Origin: Staphylococcus simiae
GTDB lineage: Bacteria > Bacillota > Bacilli > Staphylococcales > Staphylococcaceae
Assembly: GCF_002902085.1 (NCBI RefSeq)
Contig: NZ_PPQR01000009.1
Location: 1-49,725 of the forward strand
Length of the DNA stretch: 49,725 nucleotides
Reading direction: 5' to 3'
Shown here: positions 1-6,762 of the stretch, one piece after another
How positions within the stretch are numbered: the stretch's first letter is position 1
Layout: every line of letters starts with the position of its first letter
Notes under the pieces: model-generated
Databases searched by the model: none
Told to the model about the DNA's origin: nothing
What the model saw: only the letters and a program-made list of their open reading frames with translations
Program-made: the position numbers and the translations under genes

Positions 1-549
1 GAAATTATTGAGTTCGGTCCAGATAAACCAAATGATCCAAGTACTCCAGGTGAACCAGATGTACCAAGCAACCCAGACACACCAAATGATCCAGGTACCC
101 CAGGTGAACCAGATGTACCAAGCAACCCAGACACACCAAATGATCCAAGTACTCCAGGTGAACCAGATGTACCAAGCAACCCAGACACACCAAATGATCC
201 AAGTACTCCAGGTGAACCAGATGTACCAAGCAACCCAGATACACCAAATGATCCAGGTACTCCAGGTGAACCAAATGTACCAAGCAACCCAGACACACCA
301 AATGATCCAGGTACTCCAAGTGAACCAGATGTACCAAGCAACCCAGACACACCAAATAATCCGGGTACTCCAGGTGAATCAGATGTACCAAGTAATCCAG
401 ATACACCAAACAACTCAGAAAATCATAAACAATCAGAATTACCTAATACAGGTAATGAATCATCACAAAACAGCACTTTATTTGGTAGTATTTTAGGATT
501 GCTAGGAATAACATTCTTATCTAGAAGAAGAAAAAAAGAAGATAATTAA
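1..549 (+). CDS. LPXTG cell-wall surface protein, C-terminal part
   Basis: The frame is open from base 1, so the N-terminal part lies outside the window. About 182 residues are visible. The first residues (EIIEFGP) resemble the end of a repeat domain of staphylococcal adhesins. Then come about seven copies of an 18-residue Pro/Asp/Asn-rich repeat (type PDVPSNPDTPNDPSTPGE), a wall-spanning stalk. The end is a complete sorting signal: LPNTG encoded at 439-453, a hydrophobic stretch (SILGLLGITFL) and a basic tail (SRRRKKEDN). Sortase A would link the Thr to peptidoglycan, leaving the adhesive head at the cell surface. Which adhesin it is cannot be told from the tail. The overlapping frames at 5-409 and 8-496 are shadows of the repeat. 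Confidence 0.93.
   Translation, partial: EIIEFGPDKPNDPSTPGEPDVPSNPDTPNDPGTPGEPDVPSNPDTPNDPSTPGEPDVPSNPDTPNDPSTPGEPDVPSNPDTPNDPGTPGEPNVPSNPDTPNDPGTPSEPDVPSNPDTPNNPGTPGESDVPSNPDTPNNSENHKQSELPNTGNESSQNSTLFGSILGLLGITFLSRRRKKEDN
52..411 (+). repeat. 54-bp tandem repeats in surface protein stalk
   Basis: The 54-bp unit begins with GAACCAGATGTACCAAG at 52, 106, 160, 214, 268, 322 and 376 (last copy partial and diverging). Copies differ at few positions (AGT/GGT, GAT/AAT), so copy number can change by slippage or recombination. Confidence 0.95.
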
Positions 550-571
550 AATCTAATTTGATTCTATAATT

Positions 572-612
572 AAAGGGTGGAAAGATATTTGTCTTTCTGC
601 TCTTTTTTTAAT
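572..612 (+). terminator. Terminator of the surface protein gene
   Basis: An AAAGGGTGGAAAGA arm and a TCTTTCTGCTCTTT arm pair, with G-U wobbles, around a short loop. A run of seven T follows, 25 bases after the stop codon. Confidence 0.75.
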
Positions 613-777
613 CTATGGTTTGTTGTTTAAAGTATTAAATAATTTAATAATCTATTATTAAGTTCAATAATCTCTTAATATTACTATTCTTTTTAAGTTA
701 TCTATTATAAAAAGAATTATAATAAACTTAGCAGATTTAAATGGAATTTATTTATATATTTCTAAAATAAATAAGAA

Positions 778-823
778 AAATCGAGATAATCACAATAAAT
801 GTGACTATCTCGATTTGTTTTTT
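778..823. terminator. Bidirectional terminator hairpin
   Basis: AAATCGAGATAATCACA (778-794) pairs with TGTGACTATCTCGATTT (800-816) around a 5-base loop; the single difference is a wobble. T-rich runs flank it on both strands, so it can stop the dus transcript from the right as well as rightward transcription. Confidence 0.85.
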
Positions 824-925
824 AACTTATTACTTATTAAAAATTGAGTGATATAATTATTGATGTAAAATCATCAAATTGAAATTCCAGTATTAAGATA
901 TTTCTACACTCCAACATTTTTAACT

Positions 926-1942
926 TTACTCGTCTTTACTTACACCATCGTCACCGACAGTCATAATGATGTCATCGTCAGTCATTTTTTCTTCGAAGTC
1001 GTCTAGTAATTGACGTGCTTCTGCGATCGATTGTGTACTCATTAATTGATGACGTAGTTCACTTGCACTTCTAATGCCGCGTACATAAATTTTAAAGAAT
1101 CTACGTAAGCTTTTGAATTGTCGTGATTCATCTTTACCATATTTTTCAAACAATGATAAATGTAATCTCAACAATCCTAATAATTCTTTGCTTGAATGTT
1201 CACGCGGTTCTTTTTCAAAAGCAAATGGATTATGGAAGATACCTCTACCAATCATCACACCATCAATACCAAATTTCGTTGCGAGTTCCATACCTGTTTG
1301 TCTATCAGGGATATCACCATTAATCGTCAATAAAGTGTTCGGTGCCACTTCATCACGCAACTGTTTAATGGCTTCAATCAGTTCCCAATGGGCATCAACT
1401 TTACTCATCTCTTTACGTGTACGAAGGTGAATCGATAAATTGGCAATATCTTGTTCGAAGACATGTCGTAACCAATCTTTCCATTCATCGATTTCATAAT
1501 AACCTAGACGTGTTTTTACACTGACCGGTAGACCTCCCGCTTTAGCTGCTTGAATAATTTCAGCCGCTCTTTCAGGTCGTAAGATTAAACCTGAACCTTT
1601 ACCTTTCTTAGCTACATTAGCTACAGGGCATCCCATATTTAAATCAATACCTTTAAAGCCCATCTCTGCCAATCCAACGCTCATTTCACGGAAGTGCTCG
1701 GGCTTATCTCCCCAAATATGCGCTACCATAGGCTGTTCGTCTTCACTAAAAGTTAAACGTCCACGAACGCTTTGAATGCCATCAGGGTGACAGAAACTTT
1801 CGGTATTTGTAAATTCAGTGAAAAAGACATCTGGTCTAGCTGCTTCACTGACAACGTGACGAAAGACGATATCTGTGACATCTTCCATTGGTGCCAAAAT
1901 AAAAAATGGACGTGGTAATTCACTCCAAAAATTTTCTTTCAT
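926..1942 (-). CDS. dus: tRNA-dihydrouridine synthase
   Basis: FMN enzyme that reduces uridine to dihydrouridine in the D-loop of tRNAs using NADPH. The 338-residue protein opens with the family motif ([10 protein letters not shown], about residues 16-25) and carries the catalytic cysteine in NMGCPVANV (about 100-108) and the flavin-binding lysine in VKTRLG (about 141-146). A TIM-barrel phosphate-binding end ([11 protein letters not shown]) and a C-terminal helical domain for tRNA follow. The family HGRTR motif reads HLRTR here. The start is backed by a GAGG about 12 bases upstream. It reads convergently to the surface protein gene. Which Dus subgroup it belongs to is not certain from motifs alone. 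Confidence 0.93.
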   Translation of the reverse strand: MKENFWSELPRPFFILAPMEDVTDIVFRHVVSEAARPDVFFTEFTNTESFCHPDGIQSVRGRLTFSEDEQPMVAHIWGDKPEHFREMSVGLAEMGFKGIDLNMGCPVANVAKKGKGSGLILRPERAAEIIQAAKAGGLPVSVKTRLGYYEIDEWKDWLRHVFEQDIANLSIHLRTRKEMSKVDAHWELIEAIKQLRDEVAPNTLLTINGDIPDRQTGMELATKFGIDGVMIGRGIFHNPFAFEKEPREHSSKELLGLLRLHLSLFEKYGKDESRQFKSLRRFFKIYVRGIRSASELRHQLMSTQSIAEARQLLDDFEEKMTDDDIIMTVGDDGVSKDE

Positions 1943-2248
1943 AGTATCTTTAAACCTCTTTTTTAGTAGTATCTCGAATTTTTATGCATGATGATATTAC
2001 CACACAACGCGAACTTATACAAAAGGAAGTTACAGTGAGATTGGGGTTCTCCTCAACAATTCCATTTATAAAATGATTCATTGATTTGTTAGATAGGCAT
2101 TTTCTAAAGAAATTTTGTTGAAAGATTATTTCTTTGTCATATTCTTTTTCATAGAAAGTATTAAGGGAATAGAACATTACTCATCAATATTTGATATATT
2201 TAACTTAACTAATTGTTAGATGATGACGATTACAAAAGGAGATGCCAT
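1943..2248. other. Intergenic region between dus and small membrane gene
   Basis: Divergent upstream region of dus and the gene at 2249. A frame on the minus strand (1950-2177) has no plausible start signal or recognisable sequence. I see no RNA structure or known site here. Confidence 0.5.
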
Positions 2249-2494
2249 ATGGATGATAGAAAGAAACAAAATTTATCTTTATTAATGATTATTTTAGCCA
2301 GTGTATTTTTCATTGCAGGATTACTATCATACATTTTTAATATTACTAGTCCATTTGCTGATTTAACTAAAAATATAGGTATATTATTTTTCGGGTTATA
2401 CTTCCTCATTAGAAAATGGAAATTCGCATACATCGTCATAGGATTTGCGATTATTGCAATTATTTTAAGTATAGTTAATATCATCATGAAATAG
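2249..2494 (+). CDS. Small membrane protein, 81 aa
   Basis: Three hydrophobic segments can be read: LLMIILASVFFIAGLLSYIF (about residues 9-28), a middle stretch IGILFFGLYFLI (about 41-52) and VIGFAIIAIILSIVNIIM at the end (about 62-79). The N-terminus (MDDRKKQN) and the loop RKWK are charged. The start at 2249 is chosen because AAAAGGAGA sits 6-7 bases upstream; an upstream in-frame start at 2213 has no such site. It is a stand-alone gene just left of the toxin-antitoxin array. I do not recognise a family and give no function. Confidence 0.75.
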   Translation: MDDRKKQNLSLLMIILASVFFIAGLLSYIFNITSPFADLTKNIGILFFGLYFLIRKWKFAYIVIGFAIIAIILSIVNIIMK

Positions 2495-2639
2495 TGATTA
2501 GGTTATCCGATTGGTCATTTGAGATAGCTATTGATGTTTTGATGAACACGACAACATTGTAGGAAATCAATTGTAATGATGTTTTGTAAATGTTAGGCAT
2601 ATGAAGATTTACCCAGTTGTTAATATCATTTAAAATATA

Positions 2640-2668
2640 TTAAAAAAATAATAGTATGCTGGTATAAT
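2640..2668 (+). promoter_or_regulatory. Promoter of toxin mRNA, copy 1
   Basis: TTAAAA at 2640-2645 and TATAAT at 2663-2668 with 17-bp spacing. Copy 2 has the same arrangement at 3091-3119. The start site would fall near 2675, just before the leader containing GATGGTGGCT. Confidence 0.6.
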
Positions 2669-2720
2669 ATATTATGAGCAAGTTGGATAGATGGTGGCTA
2701 ATCTCTTGAAAAAAGGGGTG

Positions 2721-2768
2721 ATGCCTATGATGATAGAAGTTACTCCTGGAAAGGAGCATCATGACTGA
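2721..2768 (+). CDS. Leader peptide overlapping toxin 1
   Basis: A 15-codon frame (MPMMIEVTPGKEHHD) with its own Shine-Dalgarno (AAAAGGGGTG, ends two bases before the ATG). Its end contains the toxin's ribosome-binding site (GGAAAGGAG) and it stops 8 bases inside the toxin frame. The same leader, almost unchanged, precedes toxin 2. Translational coupling of toxin synthesis to this leader is an inference; the peptide may have no function of its own. Confidence 0.5.
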   Translation: MPMMIEVTPGKEHHD

Positions 2769-2841
2769 TTATGAAATGCTGATGGTTGTAATGACAATCA
2801 TTGGCTTAGTATTGATTAGTCGCAGTAGTCATAAAAAATAA
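2761..2841 (+). CDS. Type I toxin peptide, copy 1 (26 aa)
   Basis: A 26-residue peptide: an acidic-polar start (MTDYEMLM), one transmembrane helix (VVMTIIGLVLI) and a basic tail (SRSSHKK). This is the layout of the holin-like/Fst-type membrane toxins of type I systems, which insert in the membrane and depolarise it when over-made. Shine-Dalgarno GGAAAGGAG lies 5-13 bases upstream. The mRNA has a 5' segment (AGATGGTGGCT, 2689-2699) that can pair with AGCCACCGTCT in its own 3' end (2892-2902). An antisense RNA is encoded opposite the 3' end. Family membership is from sequence shape and known small toxins; toxicity is untested. Confidence 0.8.
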   Translation: MTDYEMLMVVMTIIGLVLISRSSHKK

Positions 2842-2949
2842 CCATCTCTGACTTTGGTAAGATAGATGGTTATTTAATCAAATATCACATAAGCCACCGT
2901 CTTTTTAACGGGCTCAGGGGCAACGTGTTGAAGCACGTTGCCTTATTTA
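2834..2949 (-). ncRNA. Antisense antitoxin RNA, copy 1
   Basis: Minus-strand promoter: TAGACA (plus 2978-2983) and TATCAT (plus 2955-2960) with 17-bp spacing, start near 2949. The RNA would contain the GGCAACGTG hairpin and GACGGTGGCT, and end at an AACCATCT/AGATGGTT hairpin followed by six T near 2834. It overlaps the toxin mRNA only in the 3' UTR and the last codons. Ends are inferred. Confidence 0.6.
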
Positions 2950-2950
2950 T
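2919..2950 (+). terminator. Terminator of toxin mRNA, copy 1
   Basis: GGCAACGTG (2919-2927) pairs with CACGTTGCC (2934-2942) around six bases, followed by TTATTTATTTAT. The same stem-loop recurs at 3364-3387 and, with one change, at 3633-3656. Confidence 0.75.
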
Positions 2951-3170
2951 TTATATGATAGCATGAGCATAAAGACTTGTCTATGTAATAGAGGATTCTG
3001 AAGGTGAAAAGCACATATAACAAAGTTAACTGTAAGCGTATTTTATATTAGATGCGAGTAAGAAGTTTTGACGATATATCAAAAAATAAATTAAAAAAAT
3101 CATAATATTTTGATATAATATATTATGAGCAAGTTGGATAGATGGTGGCTAATCTCTTAACAAAGGGGTG

Positions 3171-3218
3171 ATGCCTATGATGATAGAAGTTACTCCTGGA
3201 AAGGAGAAGCATGTCTGA
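3171..3218 (+). CDS. Leader peptide overlapping toxin 2
   Basis: MPMMIEVTPGKEKHV, preceded by AAAGGGGTG and stopping 8 bases inside toxin 2. It is the counterpart of the frame at 2721, with the same overlap geometry. Confidence 0.5.
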   Translation: MPMMIEVTPGKEKHV

Positions 3219-3291
3219 TTACGAAATGTTGATGGTTGTAATGACAATCATTGGCTTAGTACTTATCAGTAAAGAAAATCATAAAAAATAA
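3211..3291 (+). CDS. Type I toxin peptide, copy 2 (26 aa)
   Basis: MSDYEMLM, a VVMTIIGLVLI membrane helix and the tail SKENHKK; a near-identical paralogue of copy 1 with three or four changes in the tail. The promoter TTAAAA-17-TATAAT (3091-3119), the leader frame and the 5' GATGGTGGCT segment (3141-3150) are all kept. The 3' partner is AGTCACCGTCT (3337-3347), where the change still allows a wobble pair. That looks like selection for the fold-back. Confidence 0.8.
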   Translation: MSDYEMLMVVMTIIGLVLISKENHKK

Positions 3292-3394
3292 CCATTTCCA
3301 ACTTTTGACGGAGTAGTGAAATGGTTAAAAACGAAAAGTCACCGTCTTTTTAACGGGCTCGGAGGCAACGTGTTGCTGCACGTTGCCTTATTTA
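3284..3394 (-). ncRNA. Antisense antitoxin RNA, copy 2
   Basis: Minus-strand TAGACA (plus 3423-3428), 17-bp spacer, TATTAT (plus 3400-3405); start near 3394. It ends at an AACCATTTC/GAAATGGTT hairpin plus a T run near 3284. Same architecture as copy 1 with a changed terminator stem, which may keep the two antitoxins specific. Confidence 0.6.
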
Positions 3395-3474
3395 TTTATA
3401 TAATAGCATGAGCATAAAAACTTGTCTATGAACTACATTAGCAAAAACTGTAGTTCATCCTGGAAAGGAGCAGC

Positions 3475-3555
3475 GTGTCTGATTACGAAATGCTGATGGT
3501 TGTAATGACAATCATCGGCTTAGTACTAATTAGTAAAGAAAGTCATAAAAAATAA
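3475..3555 (+). CDS. Type I toxin peptide, copy 3 (26 aa, GTG start)
   Basis: Reads GTG-SDYEMLM, the same membrane helix, and SKESHKK. The toxin frame and its GGAAAGGAG site are intact, but the promoter, the leader frame and the 5' GATGGTGGCT segment found in copies 1 and 2 are missing. In their place an exact 10-bp inverted repeat (ATGAACTACA 3428-3437, TGTAGTTCAT 3449-3458) ends two bases before the ribosome-binding segment. Either a degenerate copy or one under different control. Confidence 0.7.
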   Translation: MSDYEMLMVVMTIIGLVLISKESHKK

Positions 3556-3663
3556 TCATCTCTAACTTTGGTAAGGTAGATGGTTATTTAATCAAATACC
3601 ACATAAGCCACCGTCTTTTTAACGGGCTCAAGGGCAACGTGTTACTGCACGTTGGCTTATTTA
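3547..3663 (-). ncRNA. Antisense antitoxin RNA, copy 3
   Basis: The promoter differs from copies 1 and 2: minus-strand TTGAAA (plus 3693-3698), 17-bp spacer, TATAAT (plus 3670-3675), closer to consensus. The RNA would pass the GGCAACGTG-type hairpin and end at a TAACCATCT hairpin with a T run near 3547. Confidence 0.55.
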
Positions 3664-3875
3664 TATTTTATTATAAGTAAAATAGCTGCGTATTTCAATA
3701 ATATAAAAACTATGTCATAAAATAACAGTGTTTTCATATATAGTGTTTGTGGTAATTAATTTTGAATATACAGATAGATATTGAATGTATTTTGAGAAAT
3801 GGATGAATTTAGTAGCATGATTGTTAGTAACCTAGATCATATATCTGATTAAGATATTAAAAAGGAGTGTATACT

Positions 3876-4067
3876 ATGGATAAGAATAAAGTATATACGA
3901 TTCCCCGATTCTGTCTTATGATTTTAAGTTTCGTTTTCTTTATGGTTATTTTGTCTTTTTCTTCTACAATAGGATTTAAAAATAACATCTTAATTTCATT
4001 ACCATTTCTATCTCTAATGCTTATCTATACTATTAATTTCATTAACTATAGGAAAAATAATAAGTAA
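3876..4067 (+). CDS. Small membrane protein, 63 aa
   Basis: Two transmembrane segments can be seen, CLMILSFVFFMVILSF (about residues 13-28) and ISLPFLSLMLIYTINFI (about 39-55), with basic ends (DKNKV, NYRKNNK). AAAGGAG lies eight bases before the chosen ATG. A hairpin terminator follows at 4105-4140. It is monocistronic and resembles many staphylococcal membrane microproteins; I recognise no family. Confidence 0.7.
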   Translation: MDKNKVYTIPRFCLMILSFVFFMVILSFSSTIGFKNNILISLPFLSLMLIYTINFINYRKNNK

Positions 4068-4269
4068 GCATTGATACTATTTCAATCATAATAGCAATGT
4101 ACAAGAAGCACAGAACATTAACAATGCTATTCTGTGTTCCTTTAATATGTAGTAGCATAGCCTCATATTCATTGTTATCTTGAATAAAAGTTTGCTCACT
4201 TTAGCAATATCAATCTTCCATCATATTTCTGCGTATTAAAAAGACACGTAGCATAACAATATCTACCAT

Positions 4270-4470
4270 TCATGTTTCACAATGACGTAGTATAGCGTAA
4301 TTTACAATATCGCGAATATCAAAATTGTACATCCTTAAACAATCAACCACCTCCATAACTAAATAGTCATTACTCCATCACTTGCTCAATTGTCTTCTAC
4401 TTCCTTAAACCGTTCTGTCATCACCTACCAAATATGTTTCCACCACGCTAATTTGCCTTCACCTCGTCGC
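4270..4470 (-). pseudogene. Decayed small reading frame
   Basis: On the minus strand three pieces with protein-like composition lie in successive frames: KERRGEGKLAWWKHIW, then after an in-frame stop VMTERFKEVEDN, then after small shifts NDYLVMEVVDCLRMYNFD and IRDIVNYAILRHCET, ending with a TGA at 4270-4272. A 28-codon open piece remains at 4270-4356. It looks like one short gene broken by a stop and frameshifts; I cannot name it. Confidence 0.3.
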
Positions 4471-4622
4471 TCCTTCTAATTCTCCAATTTTTTACACTTT
4501 ACCTCTCTGCTCCTTCTAATTTGCCGAGCTTTTCCTTTTCTCTAATCATTTCCACTTTTTCTTCACTTCATAAATCCTTTGTTATTCTCAAAATCTTTTC
4601 CTAACGTGCCTAATACAAAATT

Positions 4623-4811
4623 GATTCTCTATTTTCTAGGACTGATAAATAAAAAATAAATAAGTTAAAACGAAAATTAATTTGAAGCCGAGACTCCTGA
4701 GGTAGGGACCCAACACAGAAAAACTGGATAACCAGTTTTTTCATGCAATGCAGGTTGGGCATAGCGAGGCTTAAAAAAATAATTATGTATCAGTCCAATT
4801 TGAGAGAGAAC
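4623..4811. repeat. Staphylococcal intergenic hairpin repeat, one internal module
   Basis: The outer ends are GATTCTCTATTTTCTAGGAC at the left and CAGTCCAATTTGAGAGAGAAC-like sequence at the right, imperfectly inverted. Inside is the CCGAGACTCCTGAGG segment and one module (CCCAACACAG, AAAACTGG/CCAGTTTT hairpin, CAGGTTGGGC). Same family as 42805-42885 and 49486-49725. Confidence 0.75.
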
Positions 4812-5024
4812 TACAAAATTCTTTGTCACTAGCAATATTTATTCTGTGTTTATTTCATTATTATTTGATATAATAATTTTAATAAACATTACGCTATTAA
4901 ATTTATTAAATATTAAATATTTACGCAAAACGATATGGAGTCACGTAGCACAGTAGATAAATAGAAAAAACTTTTCCTTCATGAACTTCACATCGAGCAG
5001 TCAATAGGGGGAGAAGATAAAGTT

Positions 5025-5741
5025 ATGATTTATGCTGGTATATTAGCAGGTGGTATTGGTTCTCGAATGGGCAATGTCCCACTACCTAAACAATTTTTGG
5101 ATCTAGATGGTAAACCCATACTGATACATACCATTGAAAAATTCATGTTAGTGAGTGATTTCGATAAAATTTTCATCGCCACACCACAAAAATGGGTATC
5201 CCATACGAAAGATATACTACGCAAACATCACATTCATGATGACAGAATTGAAGTAGTACAAGGAGGCACTGACCGTAATGAAACAATTATGAACATCATT
5301 CATGAAATTGAACATAGACAACCAATTACTGACGATGATGTGATTATTACGCATGATGCTGTTAGACCATTTTTAACGCATAGAATCATTAAAGAAAATA
5401 TCGACAGTGTCTTGAAATATGGTGCAGTGGATACCGTCATCTCTGCGACGGATACTATCGTGACATCAACTGATGGTGAATGTGTACATACGATACCTGT
5501 TCGCAATGACATGTACCAAGGGCAAACACCACAGTCATTTAATATTAAGTTATTAAGAAATAGCTATAGCGCATTGTCTGCAGAACAGAAAGACATATTG
5601 ACTGATGCGTGTAAGATTCTTATAGTGGCTGATCAACAAGTGAGATTAGTACGTGGTGAATTATATAACATTAAAATAACAACACCCTATGACTTAAAGG
5701 TGGCTAATTCCATCTTAAAAGGCGGGATGTTAAATGATTAA
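5025..5741 (+). CDS. tarI: D-ribitol-5-phosphate cytidylyltransferase
   Basis: Joins CTP and D-ribitol-5-phosphate to CDP-ribitol, the donor for poly-ribitol-phosphate wall teichoic acid. The 238-residue protein has the IspD/TarI nucleotidyltransferase signature at the start ([24 protein letters not shown]), the HDAVRPF motif near residue 107 and a TPQSFN segment near 170. Next to tarJ and a TarL-type polymerase, TarI is much likelier than IspD. Shine-Dalgarno AGGGGGAGAAG precedes the ATG. The last 8 bases overlap tarJ, so the two are translationally coupled. Confidence 0.94.
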   Translation: MIYAGILAGGIGSRMGNVPLPKQFLDLDGKPILIHTIEKFMLVSDFDKIFIATPQKWVSHTKDILRKHHIHDDRIEVVQGGTDRNETIMNIIHEIEHRQPITDDDVIITHDAVRPFLTHRIIKENIDSVLKYGAVDTVISATDTIVTSTDGECVHTIPVRNDMYQGQTPQSFNIKLLRNSYSALSAEQKDILTDACKILIVADQQVRLVRGELYNIKITTPYDLKVANSILKGGMLND

Positions 5742-6762
5742 TCAAGTCTATCAACTTGTCGCACCTAGACAATTCGAAGTCACTTACAATAATGAAACGA
5801 TTAATAGTGACAAAGTTGTTGTTAGACCTCTTTATTTATCCATATGTGCGGCAGATCAACGTTACTATACAGGTCAACGACATGAAGATGTATTACGTCA
5901 AAAATTGCCAATGTCTTTAATTCATGAAGCAGTCGGAGAGGTCGTTTACGATAGTAACAATGTCTATAAAACAGGGACTAAAGTGATGATGGTACCTAAC
6001 ACACCAGTTGAGACTGATCCGATTATTGCTGAAAATTACTTGCCTACTAGTCACTTTAGATCTAGCGGGTTTGATGGCTTTATGCAGGATTATGTTTTTA
6101 TGGCACATGATCGAGTGGTCGAAGTTGACCCTAGTATCACTGATTTAAGTACAATGTCATACACTGAATTGGTGACTGTCAGTTGGCATGCCATTCAACG
6201 TTTTGAGCGTAAAGCACATACGAATAGAACGCGTCTTGCGATATGGGGAGATGGCAATTTAGGTTATATTACGGCAGTGTTACTGAAAAAACGTTATCCG
6301 GATGCCTCTATTGCTATCTTTGGTAAGACGGATTATAAGTTGAGTCACTTTTCATTCGTTGATGATATTTATCATATCCATGACATACCACAAGGAGTGA
6401 CGTTTGATCATGCTTTCGAATGTGTAGGGGGTAAAGGTAGTCAGGCAGCACTCAAACAAATCATTGATTTCATCACACCTGAGGGTACAGTGAGTCTACT
6501 CGGTGTTAGTGAATATCCAATTGAAGTGAATACTAGATTAGTCTTAGAAAAAGGATTAACGCTATTTGGTAGTAGTAGAAGCGGTGCTCAAGATTTTAAA
6601 GAAGTGATGGCTTTTTACGCTAAGTATCCAGATGTTGTGGAAAAGCTAGCTTTATTAAAAGGTAATGAATGTGATATTAGAACAATTAGTGATGCTATCA
6701 ATGCATTTGAAACAGATTTATCAATGTCATGGGGGAAAACAGTATTAAAATGGACAATGTAG
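5734..6762 (+). CDS. tarJ: Ribulose-5-phosphate reductase (TarJ)
   Basis: Zinc-type alcohol dehydrogenase family member that reduces D-ribulose-5-phosphate with NADPH to ribitol-5-phosphate, the substrate of TarI. The 342-residue protein has the [15 protein letters not shown] segment of TarJ enzymes (about residues 31-45), a HEAVGEV motif, and a Rossmann part starting WGDGNLGY (about 170). It overlaps tarI by 8 bases, and the next frame starts within its last codons. The three genes form one operon for activated ribitol and its polymerisation. Confidence 0.94.
   Translation: MINQVYQLVAPRQFEVTYNNETINSDKVVVRPLYLSICAADQRYYTGQRHEDVLRQKLPMSLIHEAVGEVVYDSNNVYKTGTKVMMVPNTPVETDPIIAENYLPTSHFRSSGFDGFMQDYVFMAHDRVVEVDPSITDLSTMSYTELVTVSWHAIQRFERKAHTNRTRLAIWGDGNLGYITAVLLKKRYPDASIAIFGKTDYKLSHFSFVDDIYHIHDIPQGVTFDHAFECVGGKGSQAALKQIIDFITPEGTVSLLGVSEYPIEVNTRLVLEKGLTLFGSSRSGAQDFKEVMAFYAKYPDVVEKLALLKGNECDIRTISDAINAFETDLSMSWGKTVLKWTM

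Larger units (their letters stand above)
550..925. other. Gene-free stretch between surface protein and dus
   Basis: No credible reading frame is seen. It holds the surface-protein terminator (572-612), an AT-rich spacer and a strong bidirectional hairpin at 778-823. Confidence 0.7.
4068..5024. other. Long gene-poor stretch
   Basis: Contains a terminator (4105-4140: CACAGAA/TTCTGTG), a decayed minus-strand reading frame (4270-4470), a CT-rich plus-strand tract with GCTCCTTCTAATT twice (near 4470 and 4509), a staphylococcal hairpin repeat (4623-4811) and the tarI upstream region. No intact gene is visible. Confidence 0.6.

Noticed and set aside
5..496. Long frames on both strands over the surface-protein repeats
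   Set aside because: They arise from the 54-bp repeat; the real frame is the one open from base 1 that ends in LPNTG and a sorting tail.
1950..2177. 75-residue frame on the minus strand behind dus
   Set aside because: No ribosome-binding site, no recognisable motif, composition like non-coding DNA.
2230..2487. 85-residue frame opposite the small membrane protein
   Set aside because: Mirror of the real gene at 2249, which has a good Shine-Dalgarno.
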